Notes under the pieces: model-generated
Told to the model about the DNA's origin: nothing
What the model saw: the letters and a program-made list of their open reading frames with translations, nothing else
Databases searched by the model: none
Made by a program: the position numbers and the translations under genes
NCBI RefSeq assembly: GCF_030053425.1
Contig: NZ_JASGBI010000001.1
Span: 2,922,001-2,986,000 of the forward strand
Length of the DNA stretch: 64,000 bases
Source of the DNA: Lysobacter stagni
Lineage (GTDB): Bacteria > Pseudomonadota > Gammaproteobacteria > Xanthomonadales > Xanthomonadaceae
Direction: 5' to 3'
In this document: positions 26,274 through 34,913 of the stretch, piece after piece
How positions within the stretch are numbered: the first letter of the stretch is position 1
Layout of the letters: the number at the start of each line of letters is the position of its first letter

Positions 26274-27286
26274 ACGCGTTCCTGTCGCCCGATGGCCAGC
26301 ATGCGCTCCAACGCGCGCCGCGCCTTCACCGCAACGTCGTCCGGTACCGTCACCTCATGACGCAGCTCGCTGAGGCATGCATGGATGTTCGGCAGCGTGA
26401 TGCGCTTCATGTGCGGGCACAGGTTGCACGGCTTGATGAATTCGATCTGCGGGAACCGCGTGCGCAGGTTGTCGGCCATTGAGCACTCGGTGATCAGCGC
26501 CACGCGGTCGGGTCGTTCGCGTTCAAGCCAGCGTCCCATCGCGGTCGTCGAGCCGACGAAGTCGGCCTCCGCCTGCACCTCGGGCGGGCATTCCGGATGG
26601 GCCACCAGCACGGCGTCGAAGCGCTCGCGCGCGTGCCGCGCCTGTTGCACGGTGAACTGTTCGTGCACTTCGCAGACGCCGTTCCAAAGCACCAGTTCGA
26701 TGCCGGTCTGCGACGCGACGTGGCTGCCGAGGAAGCGGTCCGGCAGGAAGATCACCTTGTCCGCGCCCATCGCCTCCACCACCTGCACCGCGTTGGCGGA
26801 CGTGCAGCAGGCATCGGACTCCGCCTTCACCGCGGCGGACGTATTGACGTAGGTCACCACGGGCGCGCCGGGGTGCTGCGCCCGCAATGCCCGCACGTCC
26901 GCCGCGGTGATCGACGAGGCCAGCGAGCATCCCGCTTCCAGGTCGGGGATCAGCACGGTGCGGTTCGGCGCGAGGATCTTGGCGGTCTCGGCCATGAAAT
27001 GGACGCCGCACAGAACTATCAGTTCCGCATCGCAGTCGGCCGCGGCCTGCGCCAGCGCGAGCGAATCGCCGGTGACGTCGGCGACGCCGTGGAAGATCTC
27101 CGGCGATTGATAGCTGTGCGCCATGATCACCGCGCCGCGCTCGCGCTTGAGTCGCGCGATCGCATCGATCCACGGCAGGTGCAGCGGCCATTCCAGGCAC
27201 GGCATCAGCGGCGCCAGGCGTTCGCCGAGCTCCGCGTATTCTTCTTCCAGCTCCGGGCGCCAGCGTGGCGCAAGGGACGACGACAT
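26270..27286 (-). CDS. nadA: Quinolinate synthase A
   Basis: This 338-residue [4Fe-4S] enzyme condenses iminoaspartate with dihydroxyacetone phosphate to quinolinate. It has MAHSYQSPEI near residue 55, LCGVHFMAETAKIL, PDLEAGCSLASSI, TYVNTSAAVKAESDACCTSANA, and PCNLCPHMKRITL near the C-terminus. The three cluster cysteines lie in the CGVHFMAE, CCTSANA and NLCPHMK regions. The gene is nine bases downstream of the UbiT-fusion gene and coupled to nadB. Confidence 0.95.
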   Translation of the reverse strand: MSSSLAPRWRPELEEEYAELGERLAPLMPCLEWPLHLPWIDAIARLKRERGAVIMAHSYQSPEIFHGVADVTGDSLALAQAAADCDAELIVLCGVHFMAETAKILAPNRTVLIPDLEAGCSLASSITAADVRALRAQHPGAPVVTYVNTSAAVKAESDACCTSANAVQVVEAMGADKVIFLPDRFLGSHVASQTGIELVLWNGVCEVHEQFTVQQARHARERFDAVLVAHPECPPEVQAEADFVGSTTAMGRWLERERPDRVALITECSMADNLRTRFPQIEFIKPCNLCPHMKRITLPNIHACLSELRHEVTVPDDVAVKARRALERMLAIGRQERV

Positions 27287-27295
27287 CAGGGTTCC

Positions 27296-28141
27296 TCAGA
27301 CGACGGTGGCGTGAGCGTCGCGCGCCGCGCGCAGACCGCGCGCCGCACGATGCAGGGCGATGCGCACGCCCAGCGGCAGGGTTTCCCACGGCAGGCGATC
27401 GAGCAGGTTGCGCACCGTGAGACCCAGTTCGACATCACCGGTGAGCATCAGGCGACGCTGGAAGAACAGCGTGTCCGCGTCTTCCAGGCGGCTGGTGAGC
27501 AGCAACAGGTCGGTCGCGCTGCCGCGCACCATGGCCTCGGCCGGTCCGCGGCTGCGGCGCAGGCGCTCGCCGTCCACCTCCAGCACCCAGCTCAGGCCCA
27601 GGTCGACGACTTCGATGCCCACCCGCCGCCGTTGCACGGGTGCGAGCCAATCGTCCTGCAGCGAACTGGCCAGCGTCGTGGAAAGCGCGCGTTCGGCGAA
27701 GGTGTCGAGCACCGCGCGCGGCACCAGCGACAGTGCGCCACGCCAGCGGCGCGGCGGCGGAATGAGGCGCAGCAGGCGATCGCGTCGCTGGTCCTGGCGA
27801 TGTGTGTTCGCGGATGCGCCGGCGCCGTCTGCCTTCGCACCGGGATGCATGGCCTGCTGCATGCAGGCATCGGTGATGAGCGTGTCGATCAGATGATCGG
27901 CCGACGAGGCCGGCACGCGCAGGCGCGCGGCCAGGTTGCGTGCGCGCTCATGCACGCGCTCCTCGCGTCCGGCATCGCGCAGCGGAGCATCCGTCGCTCG
28001 CTTTGCCGGGCCGACGGCCGAGACGAGTCGGCGCCGCGCCGCCAGCAGTACGATCATCGCGTCGTCCACGCGGTCGATTCCGACACGTGCGCCGCCCAGC
28101 GCCAGGCGCGCCAGTACGGGCACGGAGATGCTGCGAACCAT
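27296..28141 (-). CDS. ubiT: Chorismate mutase-UbiT (SCP2) fusion protein
   Basis: This 281-residue protein has two recognisable domains. Residues about 19-97 are an AroQ-type chorismate mutase: VDDAMIVLLAARRRLVSAVG, PAK (Lys47), LRDAGREER (Asp56, Arg59, Glu60) and a terminal MQQ. These correspond to the E. coli catalytic Lys39, Asp48, Arg51, Glu52 and Gln88, so the site looks intact. Residues about 120-260 are a UbiT-type SCP2 lipid-binding domain with IEVVDLGLSWVLEV, ATDLLLLTSRLEDADTLFFQRRL and GDVELGLTVRNLLD. UbiT binds isoprenoid tails in O2-independent ubiquinone synthesis. The gene heads a ubiT-nadA-nadB unit with an Fnr-type site 60 bases upstream. The role of the mutase domain is unknown. 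Confidence 0.88.
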   Translation of the reverse strand: MVRSISVPVLARLALGGARVGIDRVDDAMIVLLAARRRLVSAVGPAKRATDAPLRDAGREERVHERARNLAARLRVPASSADHLIDTLITDACMQQAMHPGAKADGAGASANTHRQDQRRDRLLRLIPPPRRWRGALSLVPRAVLDTFAERALSTTLASSLQDDWLAPVQRRRVGIEVVDLGLSWVLEVDGERLRRSRGPAEAMVRGSATDLLLLTSRLEDADTLFFQRRLMLTGDVELGLTVRNLLDRLPWETLPLGVRIALHRAARGLRAARDAHATVV

Positions 28142-28201
28142 GGACCTTCCCCTGATCGGTGTGACCGCGCCAGATGCTAGGTGCGCCCCACCCTGCCGCC
28201 A

Positions 28202-28215
28202 TTGACCTGCGTCAA
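28202..28215 (-). promoter_or_regulatory. Fnr-type site before the UbiT fusion
   Basis: TTGAC CTGC GTCAA is a perfect palindrome centred about 67 bases from the ATG at 28141. Confidence 0.72.
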
Positions 28216-28243
28216 GTCGGGGAGACTGCCGCTTCCTTTGCCG

Positions 28244-29521
28244 TCATTCCCGCACCGGCAGTCGTACGGACGAACGAGCCGCCGGAATGCGTGCCTCGGC
28301 CACCACCCGGAACCGGCAGCGCACCAGCACGACGAGCGTCGACGCGTGCGCGAGGGCGATCAGCAGCCCGCTGGCGAGGTGGCCTTTCTGTAGCGCCAGT
28401 GCAGCCAACAGTCCGGCCGCGGCGATCAGATGCAGCGCCAGCACGATGCGTTTGTCGGCTTCCGGGACCAGGCGGCCCACGCCGGGAATCTGGCGGCCGC
28501 GCGGCACCACGCCGCGCAGATGGATCCATGCGAGGAAGCTGACGATCTCCATCGTCATGCCGGTCACCAGTACCGGCAGCCCGATGCCCAGCGCCAGCGT
28601 GCCCACCCACAGCGCGGTTCCCGTGCCCATGCTTTCGAGTGGCATCAGTGCGACCGCGCTGGCGATGGCGACCACGCCCACCGTCCATGAAAGCCGCAGC
28701 ACCGGATTGCGCCGATGCGGCGAACGCAACTGCAACCACAGCGAGGCGGCCGCGAACGTCCACGCCGCCGCCAGCGTGGTGGCGGCCAGCAGCGCGGCCC
28801 CGGCCCATACACGCATCACGGCACCCGCGAGCAGGCCGACCATCGTGCACACAACCCAGCCGACCACCCATCGCGGCGGCACCGCGCGCGTGCCCTGCAG
28901 CATCGGCAGCGTCATCGCGCCGACCACGGCGATCAGCATCAACACCCAGCCCACCAGTCCGAATGACGCATGCACGTCGACGACGCGCTCCAGCGCGACG
29001 GATACATCGCCTGTCAGCGCCAGCAGGCCGAGCACGCCGAGGACCGCTGTCACCGCCAGCGAGAACAGGGCGACGCCCAACCCGCCGCGCAACCAGCGCG
29101 CCCCCTTGCCCCGGAACAGCGCGACACCGGCCAGGACTGCGAAGGCAAGCAGCGTGCCGCCCAGCAGCAACGCCGCCAGATGCAGGGCCAGGCCGATGCC
29201 CTTCGACAGGCCGACCACGAAGCTGGCCAGCCCGGCATTCAATCCGACATGCAGCAGCGGCAGTGTGCGCCGCCCCGCGAGCGGGCTCAGCGCCGCCACC
29301 GGCAGGAACTGCGTGAGCGCACCGAGCATCGCATTGCCCAGTACGCCAAGCACGACCACATGCACCAGCACCACGGTCGCGGGCGCCCAGCGTGACATGA
29401 GCGCACCCTCGCCCTGCACCGCCAGCCAGACACCGGCGAACATGCCCCACGCCGGCGCAGCCAGGAGGAAACGCATCGGCAGGCTCGGTGCGGGTGCCTG
29501 CGTGATCGCAAGCCCGCTCAT
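28244..29521 (-). CDS. Polytopic membrane protein of the NO/denitrification operon
   Basis: This 425-residue protein has about twelve hydrophobic helices. Histidines sit in helices in patterns like those of NnrS and the haem-copper oxidase subunit I fold (VVLVHVVVLGVLGNAMLGALTQFLPV; VVDVHASFGLVGW). A family name cannot be given with confidence. It is the last gene of the nnrS-sirB-like-46aa-DUF2249 run and overlaps the DUF2249 stop by four bases. A role in haem- or NO-related membrane chemistry is inferred from context. The frame remains open upstream to 29854, but ATG 29521 starts the first membrane-protein sequence. Confidence 0.72.
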   Translation of the reverse strand: MSGLAITQAPAPSLPMRFLLAAPAWGMFAGVWLAVQGEGALMSRWAPATVVLVHVVVLGVLGNAMLGALTQFLPVAALSPLAGRRTLPLLHVGLNAGLASFVVGLSKGIGLALHLAALLLGGTLLAFAVLAGVALFRGKGARWLRGGLGVALFSLAVTAVLGVLGLLALTGDVSVALERVVDVHASFGLVGWVLMLIAVVGAMTLPMLQGTRAVPPRWVVGWVVCTMVGLLAGAVMRVWAGAALLAATTLAAAWTFAAASLWLQLRSPHRRNPVLRLSWTVGVVAIASAVALMPLESMGTGTALWVGTLALGIGLPVLVTGMTMEIVSFLAWIHLRGVVPRGRQIPGVGRLVPEADKRIVLALHLIAAAGLLAALALQKGHLASGLLIALAHASTLVVLVRCRFRVVAEARIPAARSSVRLPVRE

Positions 29522-29769
29522 GCAAGCCCGTCCGTTCCGTCCGCGTACGGAGCGCACACGATCACCACGTGGTAACCGTCGTCGACGGGCTCGACCGTGA
29601 ACGCATGGCCATCGGCCTGCAGGATGGCCAGCAGCGGCACCGGGTGGAACGGTGTCCACGCTTCCATGCAGTCGCCCGGCGACAGCGTCGCCAGCGCGGC
29701 AAGGATGCGGTGCATCGGCTCCGGCGGTGCGAGGTCGCGCAGGTCGAGCGAGATGACGGGATGCGTCAT
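29518..29769 (-). CDS. DUF2249 protein, copy 1
   Basis: This 83-residue DUF2249 protein begins MTHPVISLDLRDLAPPEPMHRIL, with LSPGDCMEAWTPFHPVPLL and a final YHVVIVC strand. DUF2249 is a small TusA-like alpha/beta domain often found in denitrification gene clusters, with unproven function. A single Cys lies in GDCME. A second DUF2249 gene with its own Fnr-type site is at 38480-38737. Confidence 0.85.
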   Translation of the reverse strand: MTHPVISLDLRDLAPPEPMHRILAALATLSPGDCMEAWTPFHPVPLLAILQADGHAFTVEPVDDGYHVVIVCAPYADGTDGLA

Positions 29770-29786
29770 CGCGTTCGCGCCAGAGG

Positions 29787-29927
29787 TCAGGCGTCGGGCC
29801 AGTCGGTATCGGGCGTATCGCCGCTGTCGGTCGCGCCACAGTCGGTGGGTACACCGGCCGCGTACAACGACTCGACCATCAGCGACAGGCCCACGGCCGA
29901 TTCGGCGATGTCGAAAGCGTCGATCAT
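29787..29927 (-). CDS. 46-residue acidic mini-protein
   Basis: A short frame begins MIDAFDIAESAVGLSL and ends DTDWPDA, preceded by a GAGGAG ribosome site (spacing about 6). The protein is strongly acidic with one cysteine (PTDCGATDSGD). No family was recognised. It lies between the SirB-like gene (10 bases upstream) and the DUF2249 gene (17 bases downstream). It is too short for many gene callers but well placed and with a good ribosome site. Confidence 0.6.
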   Translation of the reverse strand: MIDAFDIAESAVGLSLMVESLYAAGVPTDCGATDSGDTPDTDWPDA

Positions 29928-29937
29928 GAAATGCTCC

Positions 29938-30336
29938 TCATCCGAACAGGTAGAACACGCCCAGCGGATGATGCGCGCGGGCGATGAAGTAGATCTGCGC
30001 GTACACCGCCAGTGCGCCGGCGAAGAACACGGCGCGCATGGCCCGCGTCCGTCCCGGCCGCAGCGCCAGGATGCCCAGGACGATGTACGTCACCACCAGA
30101 ACCACCTTCACCGCCAGCCACCCGTTGGCGAACATCTCGCCGGGAAGGATGGTCAGCAGCATCATGGCGGCGGTGAGCAGCACGGTGTCGACGGTGTAAC
30201 TGAGATAGCGCACCGGTGAGGCCATCGGCCAGCGCAGGCCCGCCAGCACGCTCGAACCGCGCAGGAAGAACAACGCTCCGCTGCACACGATTGCGGCGAT
30301 GTGGACCAGCTTGATCTGCGGGTAGAACTCCATCAT
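29938..30336 (-). CDS. SirB-like small membrane protein
   Basis: This 132-residue protein has four hydrophobic helices in the SirB (SirB2) pattern: YPQIKLVHIAAIVCSGALFFLRGS, then LSYTVDTVLLTAAMMLL and a final RAHHPLGVFYLFG. The function is unknown; the conserved His residues near membrane ends suggest haem or metal contact, which is inference. The start is at tandem ATGs (30336/30333). It follows nnrS by ten bases. Confidence 0.78.
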   Translation of the reverse strand: MMEFYPQIKLVHIAAIVCSGALFFLRGSSVLAGLRWPMASPVRYLSYTVDTVLLTAAMMLLTILPGEMFANGWLAVKVVLVVTYIVLGILALRPGRTRAMRAVFFAGALAVYAQIYFIARAHHPLGVFYLFG

Positions 30337-30346
30337 GACTGTGCAC

Positions 30347-31576
30347 TCAACCGGGTTTGCCGTCGGCGCGCGGCGTGAGGTAGATCCAGCCCAGACGCGC
30401 CACCCATGGCAGGAAGGCGATCAGCCAGCCCATCGCCGCCGCGGCGTGCCATGCGTAGGCATCGGACACGACTTCCGCGGCAACACGCAGCACCGCCACG
30501 CCCTGCACCGCGACGAACGCGAACCAGGCGATGGCCGGCATCACCAGCGGACGACCCGAATGCCCTTGCGTCACCCGCGTCACCATCGCGATGAGCAGGC
30601 TGCCGAAGAAACCGATGAACAATGCGTGCGCCGGTGCGCGGCCCAGTGCGAAGTTGCCGGTGAACGCGTAGATCAGGCTCTGCGTGGAATACAGCGCGAA
30701 GGTGACCGGCAGCCACGCGGTGCCGATGAAGAGCACGGCCAGCAGCCCCGGCATGCGGCCGCGCGGCCACCAGTGCCACAGCGCCACGGCCGAGGCGATC
30801 AGCAGCGGAACGTCCGCCAGCCACAGCCACGCATAGGCATGCAGCAGCTCCATCGCCAGGTGCGCCATCAGCAGCGCCCACATCAGCCCCAGCCACGCCA
30901 TCGGTCGCCACGGCTTGTAGCCCGGGACCGCGTTGCCGGCGAAGAACGGGAACATGCGGTGCGCCACGGTCACGTAGACCGGCAGCAGCAGGCCGACGGT
31001 GCCCAGCTTGATGCTCGCCATCACCCACATCGGCGAGGCGCCCAGCACGAAGGCCAGGAACGCCAGCAACCCGATCCATCCCAGCACCAGTGCAGCGAAG
31101 CACGAACGCGCGTGCCAGGTCTTGCCCTTCTCCTGCATCAGTACGCGGCCGAGGATGATCAGGCCCGCGGTCCAGCCGGCGATCGCCATCAACAGGCCGA
31201 CGAAGAATCCGACCTCCCATCCGCAGGCGCCCAGCAGGATCGCGAGTTGGCCGCCCATCAACCCGGCGCCGACCGGCACGTACTGCCAGCGGTCCAGGTC
31301 CGGCAGGCCCATCCAGCGCGGGAACACCGTGAGCAGGAATCCGAAGATGAAACTGGGCAGCACCAGGTACTGCATCACGAAGGCGTGCAGCCAGCCCGCG
31401 GGCACCGGTGGCGTGTGTGCGGGCAGCAGGCCGGGCCAGCGCGTCGATACCAGCCAGCTCGCCCACCACAACATCGCCAGCAGCACGTTGCCGGCGCCGA
31501 TGAAGAACATCAGCCGGTGCGGCGCCTGCACTAGGTTCAGCGCGGACGCGCGGGAATTGGGAGTCATCTGCAGCAT
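30347..31576 (-). CDS. nnrS: NnrS family NO-response membrane protein
   Basis: This 409-residue, twelve-helix NnrS protein is a haem- and copper-containing membrane protein linked to protection against nitrosative stress. It has PHRLMFFIGAGNVLLAMLWW, LHAFVMQYLVLPSFIFGFLLTVFPRW, HRMFPFFAGNAVPGY and MVTRVTQGHSGRPL, typical of the family. The ATG at 31576 was chosen: GGAG lies upstream and the longer frame would cover the Fnr-type site at 31611. It heads the five-gene run down to 28244. Confidence 0.93.
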   Translation of the reverse strand: MLQMTPNSRASALNLVQAPHRLMFFIGAGNVLLAMLWWASWLVSTRWPGLLPAHTPPVPAGWLHAFVMQYLVLPSFIFGFLLTVFPRWMGLPDLDRWQYVPVGAGLMGGQLAILLGACGWEVGFFVGLLMAIAGWTAGLIILGRVLMQEKGKTWHARSCFAALVLGWIGLLAFLAFVLGASPMWVMASIKLGTVGLLLPVYVTVAHRMFPFFAGNAVPGYKPWRPMAWLGLMWALLMAHLAMELLHAYAWLWLADVPLLIASAVALWHWWPRGRMPGLLAVLFIGTAWLPVTFALYSTQSLIYAFTGNFALGRAPAHALFIGFFGSLLIAMVTRVTQGHSGRPLVMPAIAWFAFVAVQGVAVLRVAAEVVSDAYAWHAAAAMGWLIAFLPWVARLGWIYLTPRADGKPG

Positions 31577-31610
31577 GGCGGCAGTCTCCGGCGCGCCCGG
31601 TACGGACGCC

Positions 31611-31624
31611 TTGACCTGGATCAT
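31611..31624 (-). promoter_or_regulatory. Fnr-type site before nnrS
   Basis: TTGAC CTGG ATCAT lies with its centre about 41 bases from the nnrS ATG, in the position of a class II activator site. Confidence 0.7.
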
Positions 31625-31647
31625 GCGCGCCCGCGATGGGCGCGTCC

Positions 31648-31680
31648 AAAAAAATGGCCCGACCGTCTCCGGCCGGGCCA
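31648..31680 (-). terminator. Rho-independent terminator of norB
   Basis: Reading the minus strand, TGGCCCGGCCG, loop GAGA and CGGTCGGGCCA form an 11-bp stem with one wobble, followed directly by seven T. It lies 38 bases past the norB stop and separates norB from nnrS. Confidence 0.88.
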
Positions 31681-31717
31681 ATTGCAACTCAACTTCAACT
31701 TCAGGCTACGACTAGGA

Positions 31718-33991
31718 TCAGGCCTCTGCCGGCAGCGCCTGCGGCGCGACCGCGCGGCGCGGCGCCACCCACAGGCGGAACACGAACCACGCCATCGACA
31801 GCGCGCCGACGCTGAACACCGTGTCGGCGGGCACGCGCATCCAGACCAACAGGTCGATGATCGGCTGCTGCATGAACTCGGCCGAACGGGCGTACCAGTA
31901 GCCGTGCTCCAGCGTGGCGATCAGCTGCAGGATGCCCATCGGCAGCAGGGTGAACAGCGCCATGCCGGCCAGGCCGATGTTCAGTGCCCAGAAGCTGGTG
32001 CGCAGCACCTTCTCGTTCCACTCCACGTCCGGCTTCAGGCCGCGCAGGCAGAACAGCATCAGACCGATGCCGAGCATGCCGTACACGCCGAACAGCGCGG
32101 TGTGGCCATGGGTGGCGGTGAGGTTCAGGCCCTGCATGTAGTACAGCGACAGCGGCGGGTTGATCAGGAAGCCGAACAGGCCTGCGCCCACCAGGTTCCA
32201 GAACGACACCGCGATGAAGAACTTGATCGGCCAGCGGTAACGCTGCATCCACGGCGTCGCCTTGCCCATCTTGTAGCTGTGGTAGGCCTCGAAGCCGACG
32301 TAGGCCAGCGGCACCACTTCCAGCGCGGAGAAGGCCGCACCCAGCGCGATGACCGCGGTCGGCGTGCCGGTGAAGTACAGGTGGTGCAACGTGCCCAGCA
32401 CGCCACCGGCCATGAACACGATCGTCGCGAACAGCACGGCCGTCGTGGCGGTCTTCACCTGCAGCAGGCCCAGGCGGGTGAACAGGAACGACATCACCGC
32501 CACGGCGAAGACTTCGAAGAAGCCTTCCACCCACAGGTGCACGACCCACCAGCGCCAGTACTCGATCATCGACAGCGAGGTGTGCTCGCCCCACATCAGG
32601 CCGGCCGCGTAGAACAGGCCGATCGCGACGGTGGACAGGAACAGCAGCACGACGATCGAGCGCGACTCACCGCCATTGCGGATGGCCGGCCACAGCGAAC
32701 GACCCACCAGCGTCAGCCACAGGCCCAGTCCGATGAACAGGAACCACTGCCAGAAGCGGCCCAGGTCGACGTACTCCCAACCCTGGTGACCGAACCAGAA
32801 ATTGTGCTCCAGGCCAAGCTTCTGCATCACCGCCAGCCACTGGCCCGCGAAGGCGCCGATCACGATGATCAGCAGGCACACCCACAGTGCGTTCACGCCC
32901 AGGCGCTGGAACTTCGGCTCATGTCCGGAGATCGCCGGACCGATGTACAGGCCCATGCCCAGCCAGGCGGTGGCGATCCACAGCACCGCCAGTTGCGTAT
33001 GCCAGGTGCGCGTCAGCGAGTACGGAAGGATGTCCGACAGCGCGAAACCGTAGGCCTGCTGGCCTTCGACCTGGTAGTGCGCGGTGATGGCACCCAGCAG
33101 GATCTGCGTGAGGAACAGCGCGATCACCACCCAGAAGTACTTCGCGGTGGCCTTCATCGACGGCGTGACCTTGATCGAGGCCAGCGGGTCGCTCTTGGGC
33201 AGCGTCGGCGCGAGTTCCTCGCCGTGGTTGACCGCGTAGTGCCAGCCCAGCAGGCCGATGCCGGCCATCAGGAACAGCACGCTGAAGACCGTCCAGGTGA
33301 AGGCGGCCGTCGTGGGCTTGTTGCCGACCAGCGAGTCGGACGGCCAGTTCGCCGTGTACGTGACGTCCGAACCCGGGCGCTGCGTCACCGCGGCCCATGC
33401 CGTCCACCAGTAGAACGCCGTCAGCTGGCGGCGGTGTTCCGCCTCCGGCACGGTGTTGTTGCGCATGGCGTAGGCCTCGCGCAGCTCCGCCGTCGCCGGG
33501 TCGTTGCTGAAGAGGCTCTCGTAGTGCGCGGCGACGTTGGAGATGGCCGCGATGCGGTCGCCATCCAGGCGGATCGTCTGCGTCTGCGGATCGTAGGTGT
33601 TGGGACGCAGCAGCGCCTGCACGCGGGCCTGGTAGGCGGCCTGCACGCTGGCGTCGAGCTTCTTGTAACTGTCCGCGCCCGCTTCACGGTGGGCCCAGAC
33701 GTCCATGACGGCTTCGGCCTCGCGGTGCAACCAGTCGGCGCTCCAGTCCGGAGCGACGTAACCGCCATGGCCCCAGATGGAACCCAGCTGCTGGCCACCG
33801 ATGGACTGCCACACCTGGCGGCCGGTCTCGATGTCCTTGCGGGTGAAGACCACTTCGCCGTTGGGTCCTGTGACCTGTTCGGGCATCGGTGGCTGCTGGC
33901 GGTGAATCTCGCTGCCGACCCATAGCAGGACGGCGAACGAGGCGATGAGCAGGGTCGCCAGCCCTACCCATAGCTTGCGGGTCGAATTCAT
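31718..33991 (-). CDS. norB: Quinol-dependent nitric oxide reductase
   Basis: This 757-residue qNor reduces NO to N2O with electrons from quinol. The fused N-terminal cytochrome c-like extension (about residues 30-220, no CxxCH) precedes the fourteen-helix catalytic part. Haem and iron ligands are visible in RTWHTQLAVLW, MWGEHTSLSMIEYWRWWVVHLWVEGFFEVF (non-haem iron Glu), GTLHHLYFTG and ATHGHTALFGVYG. The length matches qNor rather than the cNorBC type; no norC is present. It has its own Fnr-type site 58 bases upstream and a strong terminator. Confidence 0.96.
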   Translation of the reverse strand: MNSTRKLWVGLATLLIASFAVLLWVGSEIHRQQPPMPEQVTGPNGEVVFTRKDIETGRQVWQSIGGQQLGSIWGHGGYVAPDWSADWLHREAEAVMDVWAHREAGADSYKKLDASVQAAYQARVQALLRPNTYDPQTQTIRLDGDRIAAISNVAAHYESLFSNDPATAELREAYAMRNNTVPEAEHRRQLTAFYWWTAWAAVTQRPGSDVTYTANWPSDSLVGNKPTTAAFTWTVFSVLFLMAGIGLLGWHYAVNHGEELAPTLPKSDPLASIKVTPSMKATAKYFWVVIALFLTQILLGAITAHYQVEGQQAYGFALSDILPYSLTRTWHTQLAVLWIATAWLGMGLYIGPAISGHEPKFQRLGVNALWVCLLIIVIGAFAGQWLAVMQKLGLEHNFWFGHQGWEYVDLGRFWQWFLFIGLGLWLTLVGRSLWPAIRNGGESRSIVVLLFLSTVAIGLFYAAGLMWGEHTSLSMIEYWRWWVVHLWVEGFFEVFAVAVMSFLFTRLGLLQVKTATTAVLFATIVFMAGGVLGTLHHLYFTGTPTAVIALGAAFSALEVVPLAYVGFEAYHSYKMGKATPWMQRYRWPIKFFIAVSFWNLVGAGLFGFLINPPLSLYYMQGLNLTATHGHTALFGVYGMLGIGLMLFCLRGLKPDVEWNEKVLRTSFWALNIGLAGMALFTLLPMGILQLIATLEHGYWYARSAEFMQQPIIDLLVWMRVPADTVFSVGALSMAWFVFRLWVAPRRAVAPQALPAEA

Positions 33992-34048
33992 GTTTGGCGC
34001 TCCGTGGAGAAACGCCGGCATGTTCCGCCCGGGCACCCCGCCCCCTCC

Positions 34049-34062
34049 ATGACGCAGGTCAA
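34049..34062 (-). promoter_or_regulatory. Fnr-type site before norB
   Basis: ATGAC GCAG GTCAA is one base short of the full palindrome, centred about 64 bases from the norB ATG at 33991. Confidence 0.62.
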
Positions 34063-34138
34063 GCCGACGCGAGGGGACCTGCGGAAAGCGGAGGGAAACG
34101 GAGAATGCCGCCACGCCGCACGGGCGTGGGCGGTGCGG

Positions 34139-34894
34139 TCAGTGCCGCAGAACGGTCAGCGCGATGGCTTCCAGGCGTGCCATGTCGAGGATCTCGACGT
34201 CGCGCTGCTTGATCGAGACCAGGCCTTCGCGCTCGAAGCGGCGCAGCACGCGGCTGACCGTTTCCGGCGCCTGGCGCAGGTAGTTGGCGATGTCGGTGCG
34301 CGACATCGTGAGCTGGAAGCGCTTGGGCGAGAAGCCGCGCTGCGCCAGCCGGCGCGAGAGGCCGATGAGGAACGCAGCCATGCGCTCGTCGGCGGAATGG
34401 TCGCCCGCGAACAGCGAGGCCACGCCGATGTCGCGGCTCATCAGGCGGAAGAGGTGGCGCTGCAGGTTCGGCAGGCGCGTGGCCAGCAGCGCGATGCGCG
34501 GGAACGAGAAACGGCACAGCATCACGGTGTCCAGCGCCACTGCGTTGCAGGGGTAGCGGTCGTCGTGGATGGCATTGAGGCCGATCACCTCGCCGGGCAG
34601 GTGGAAACCCAGCACCTGCTCGCGCCCGTCCGGATCGACCATGTAGGTCTTCACCGTACCGGCACGCACCGCGGCGATCGCGCCGAACGGGTCGCCCTCG
34701 CGGAACACGTGGTCGCCCGCATGCAGCGGGCCGACGTGTTCCACCAGCACGTGCAGGTCCGACAGCGCGCTCTTGTCCATGCCTTCGGACAGGCAGGCCT
34801 GCGAGAACGCGCAGGTGGAACAGAACGTCAGCGAATCGCCGTCGTCGGCGAGGATGCTCGCGTCGGTGCGCGGAAAAACGATTCCGGAACTCAT
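34139..34894 (-). CDS. fnr: Fnr/Anr-type oxygen-sensing regulator
   Basis: This 251-residue Crp/Fnr family regulator has the Fnr cluster cysteines in the right spacing: Cys25, Cys28 and Cys34 (FCSTCAFSQACL), plus Cys116 in DDRYPCNAV. A [4Fe-4S] O2 sensor like E. coli Fnr or Pseudomonas Anr is therefore expected. The C-terminal HTH reads SRTDIANYLRQAPETVSRVL; the E..SR contacts recognise TTGAT half-sites, which recur all over this window. The gene follows hemN by 19 bases and is probably autoregulated from the site before hemN. No cluster-less Dnr paralogue is seen here. Confidence 0.95.
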   Translation of the reverse strand: MSSGIVFPRTDASILADDGDSLTFCSTCAFSQACLSEGMDKSALSDLHVLVEHVGPLHAGDHVFREGDPFGAIAAVRAGTVKTYMVDPDGREQVLGFHLPGEVIGLNAIHDDRYPCNAVALDTVMLCRFSFPRIALLATRLPNLQRHLFRLMSRDIGVASLFAGDHSADERMAAFLIGLSRRLAQRGFSPKRFQLTMSRTDIANYLRQAPETVSRVLRRFEREGLVSIKQRDVEILDMARLEAIALTVLRH

Positions 34895-34913
34895 GCGATG
34901 ACGCCCGGGCCGG

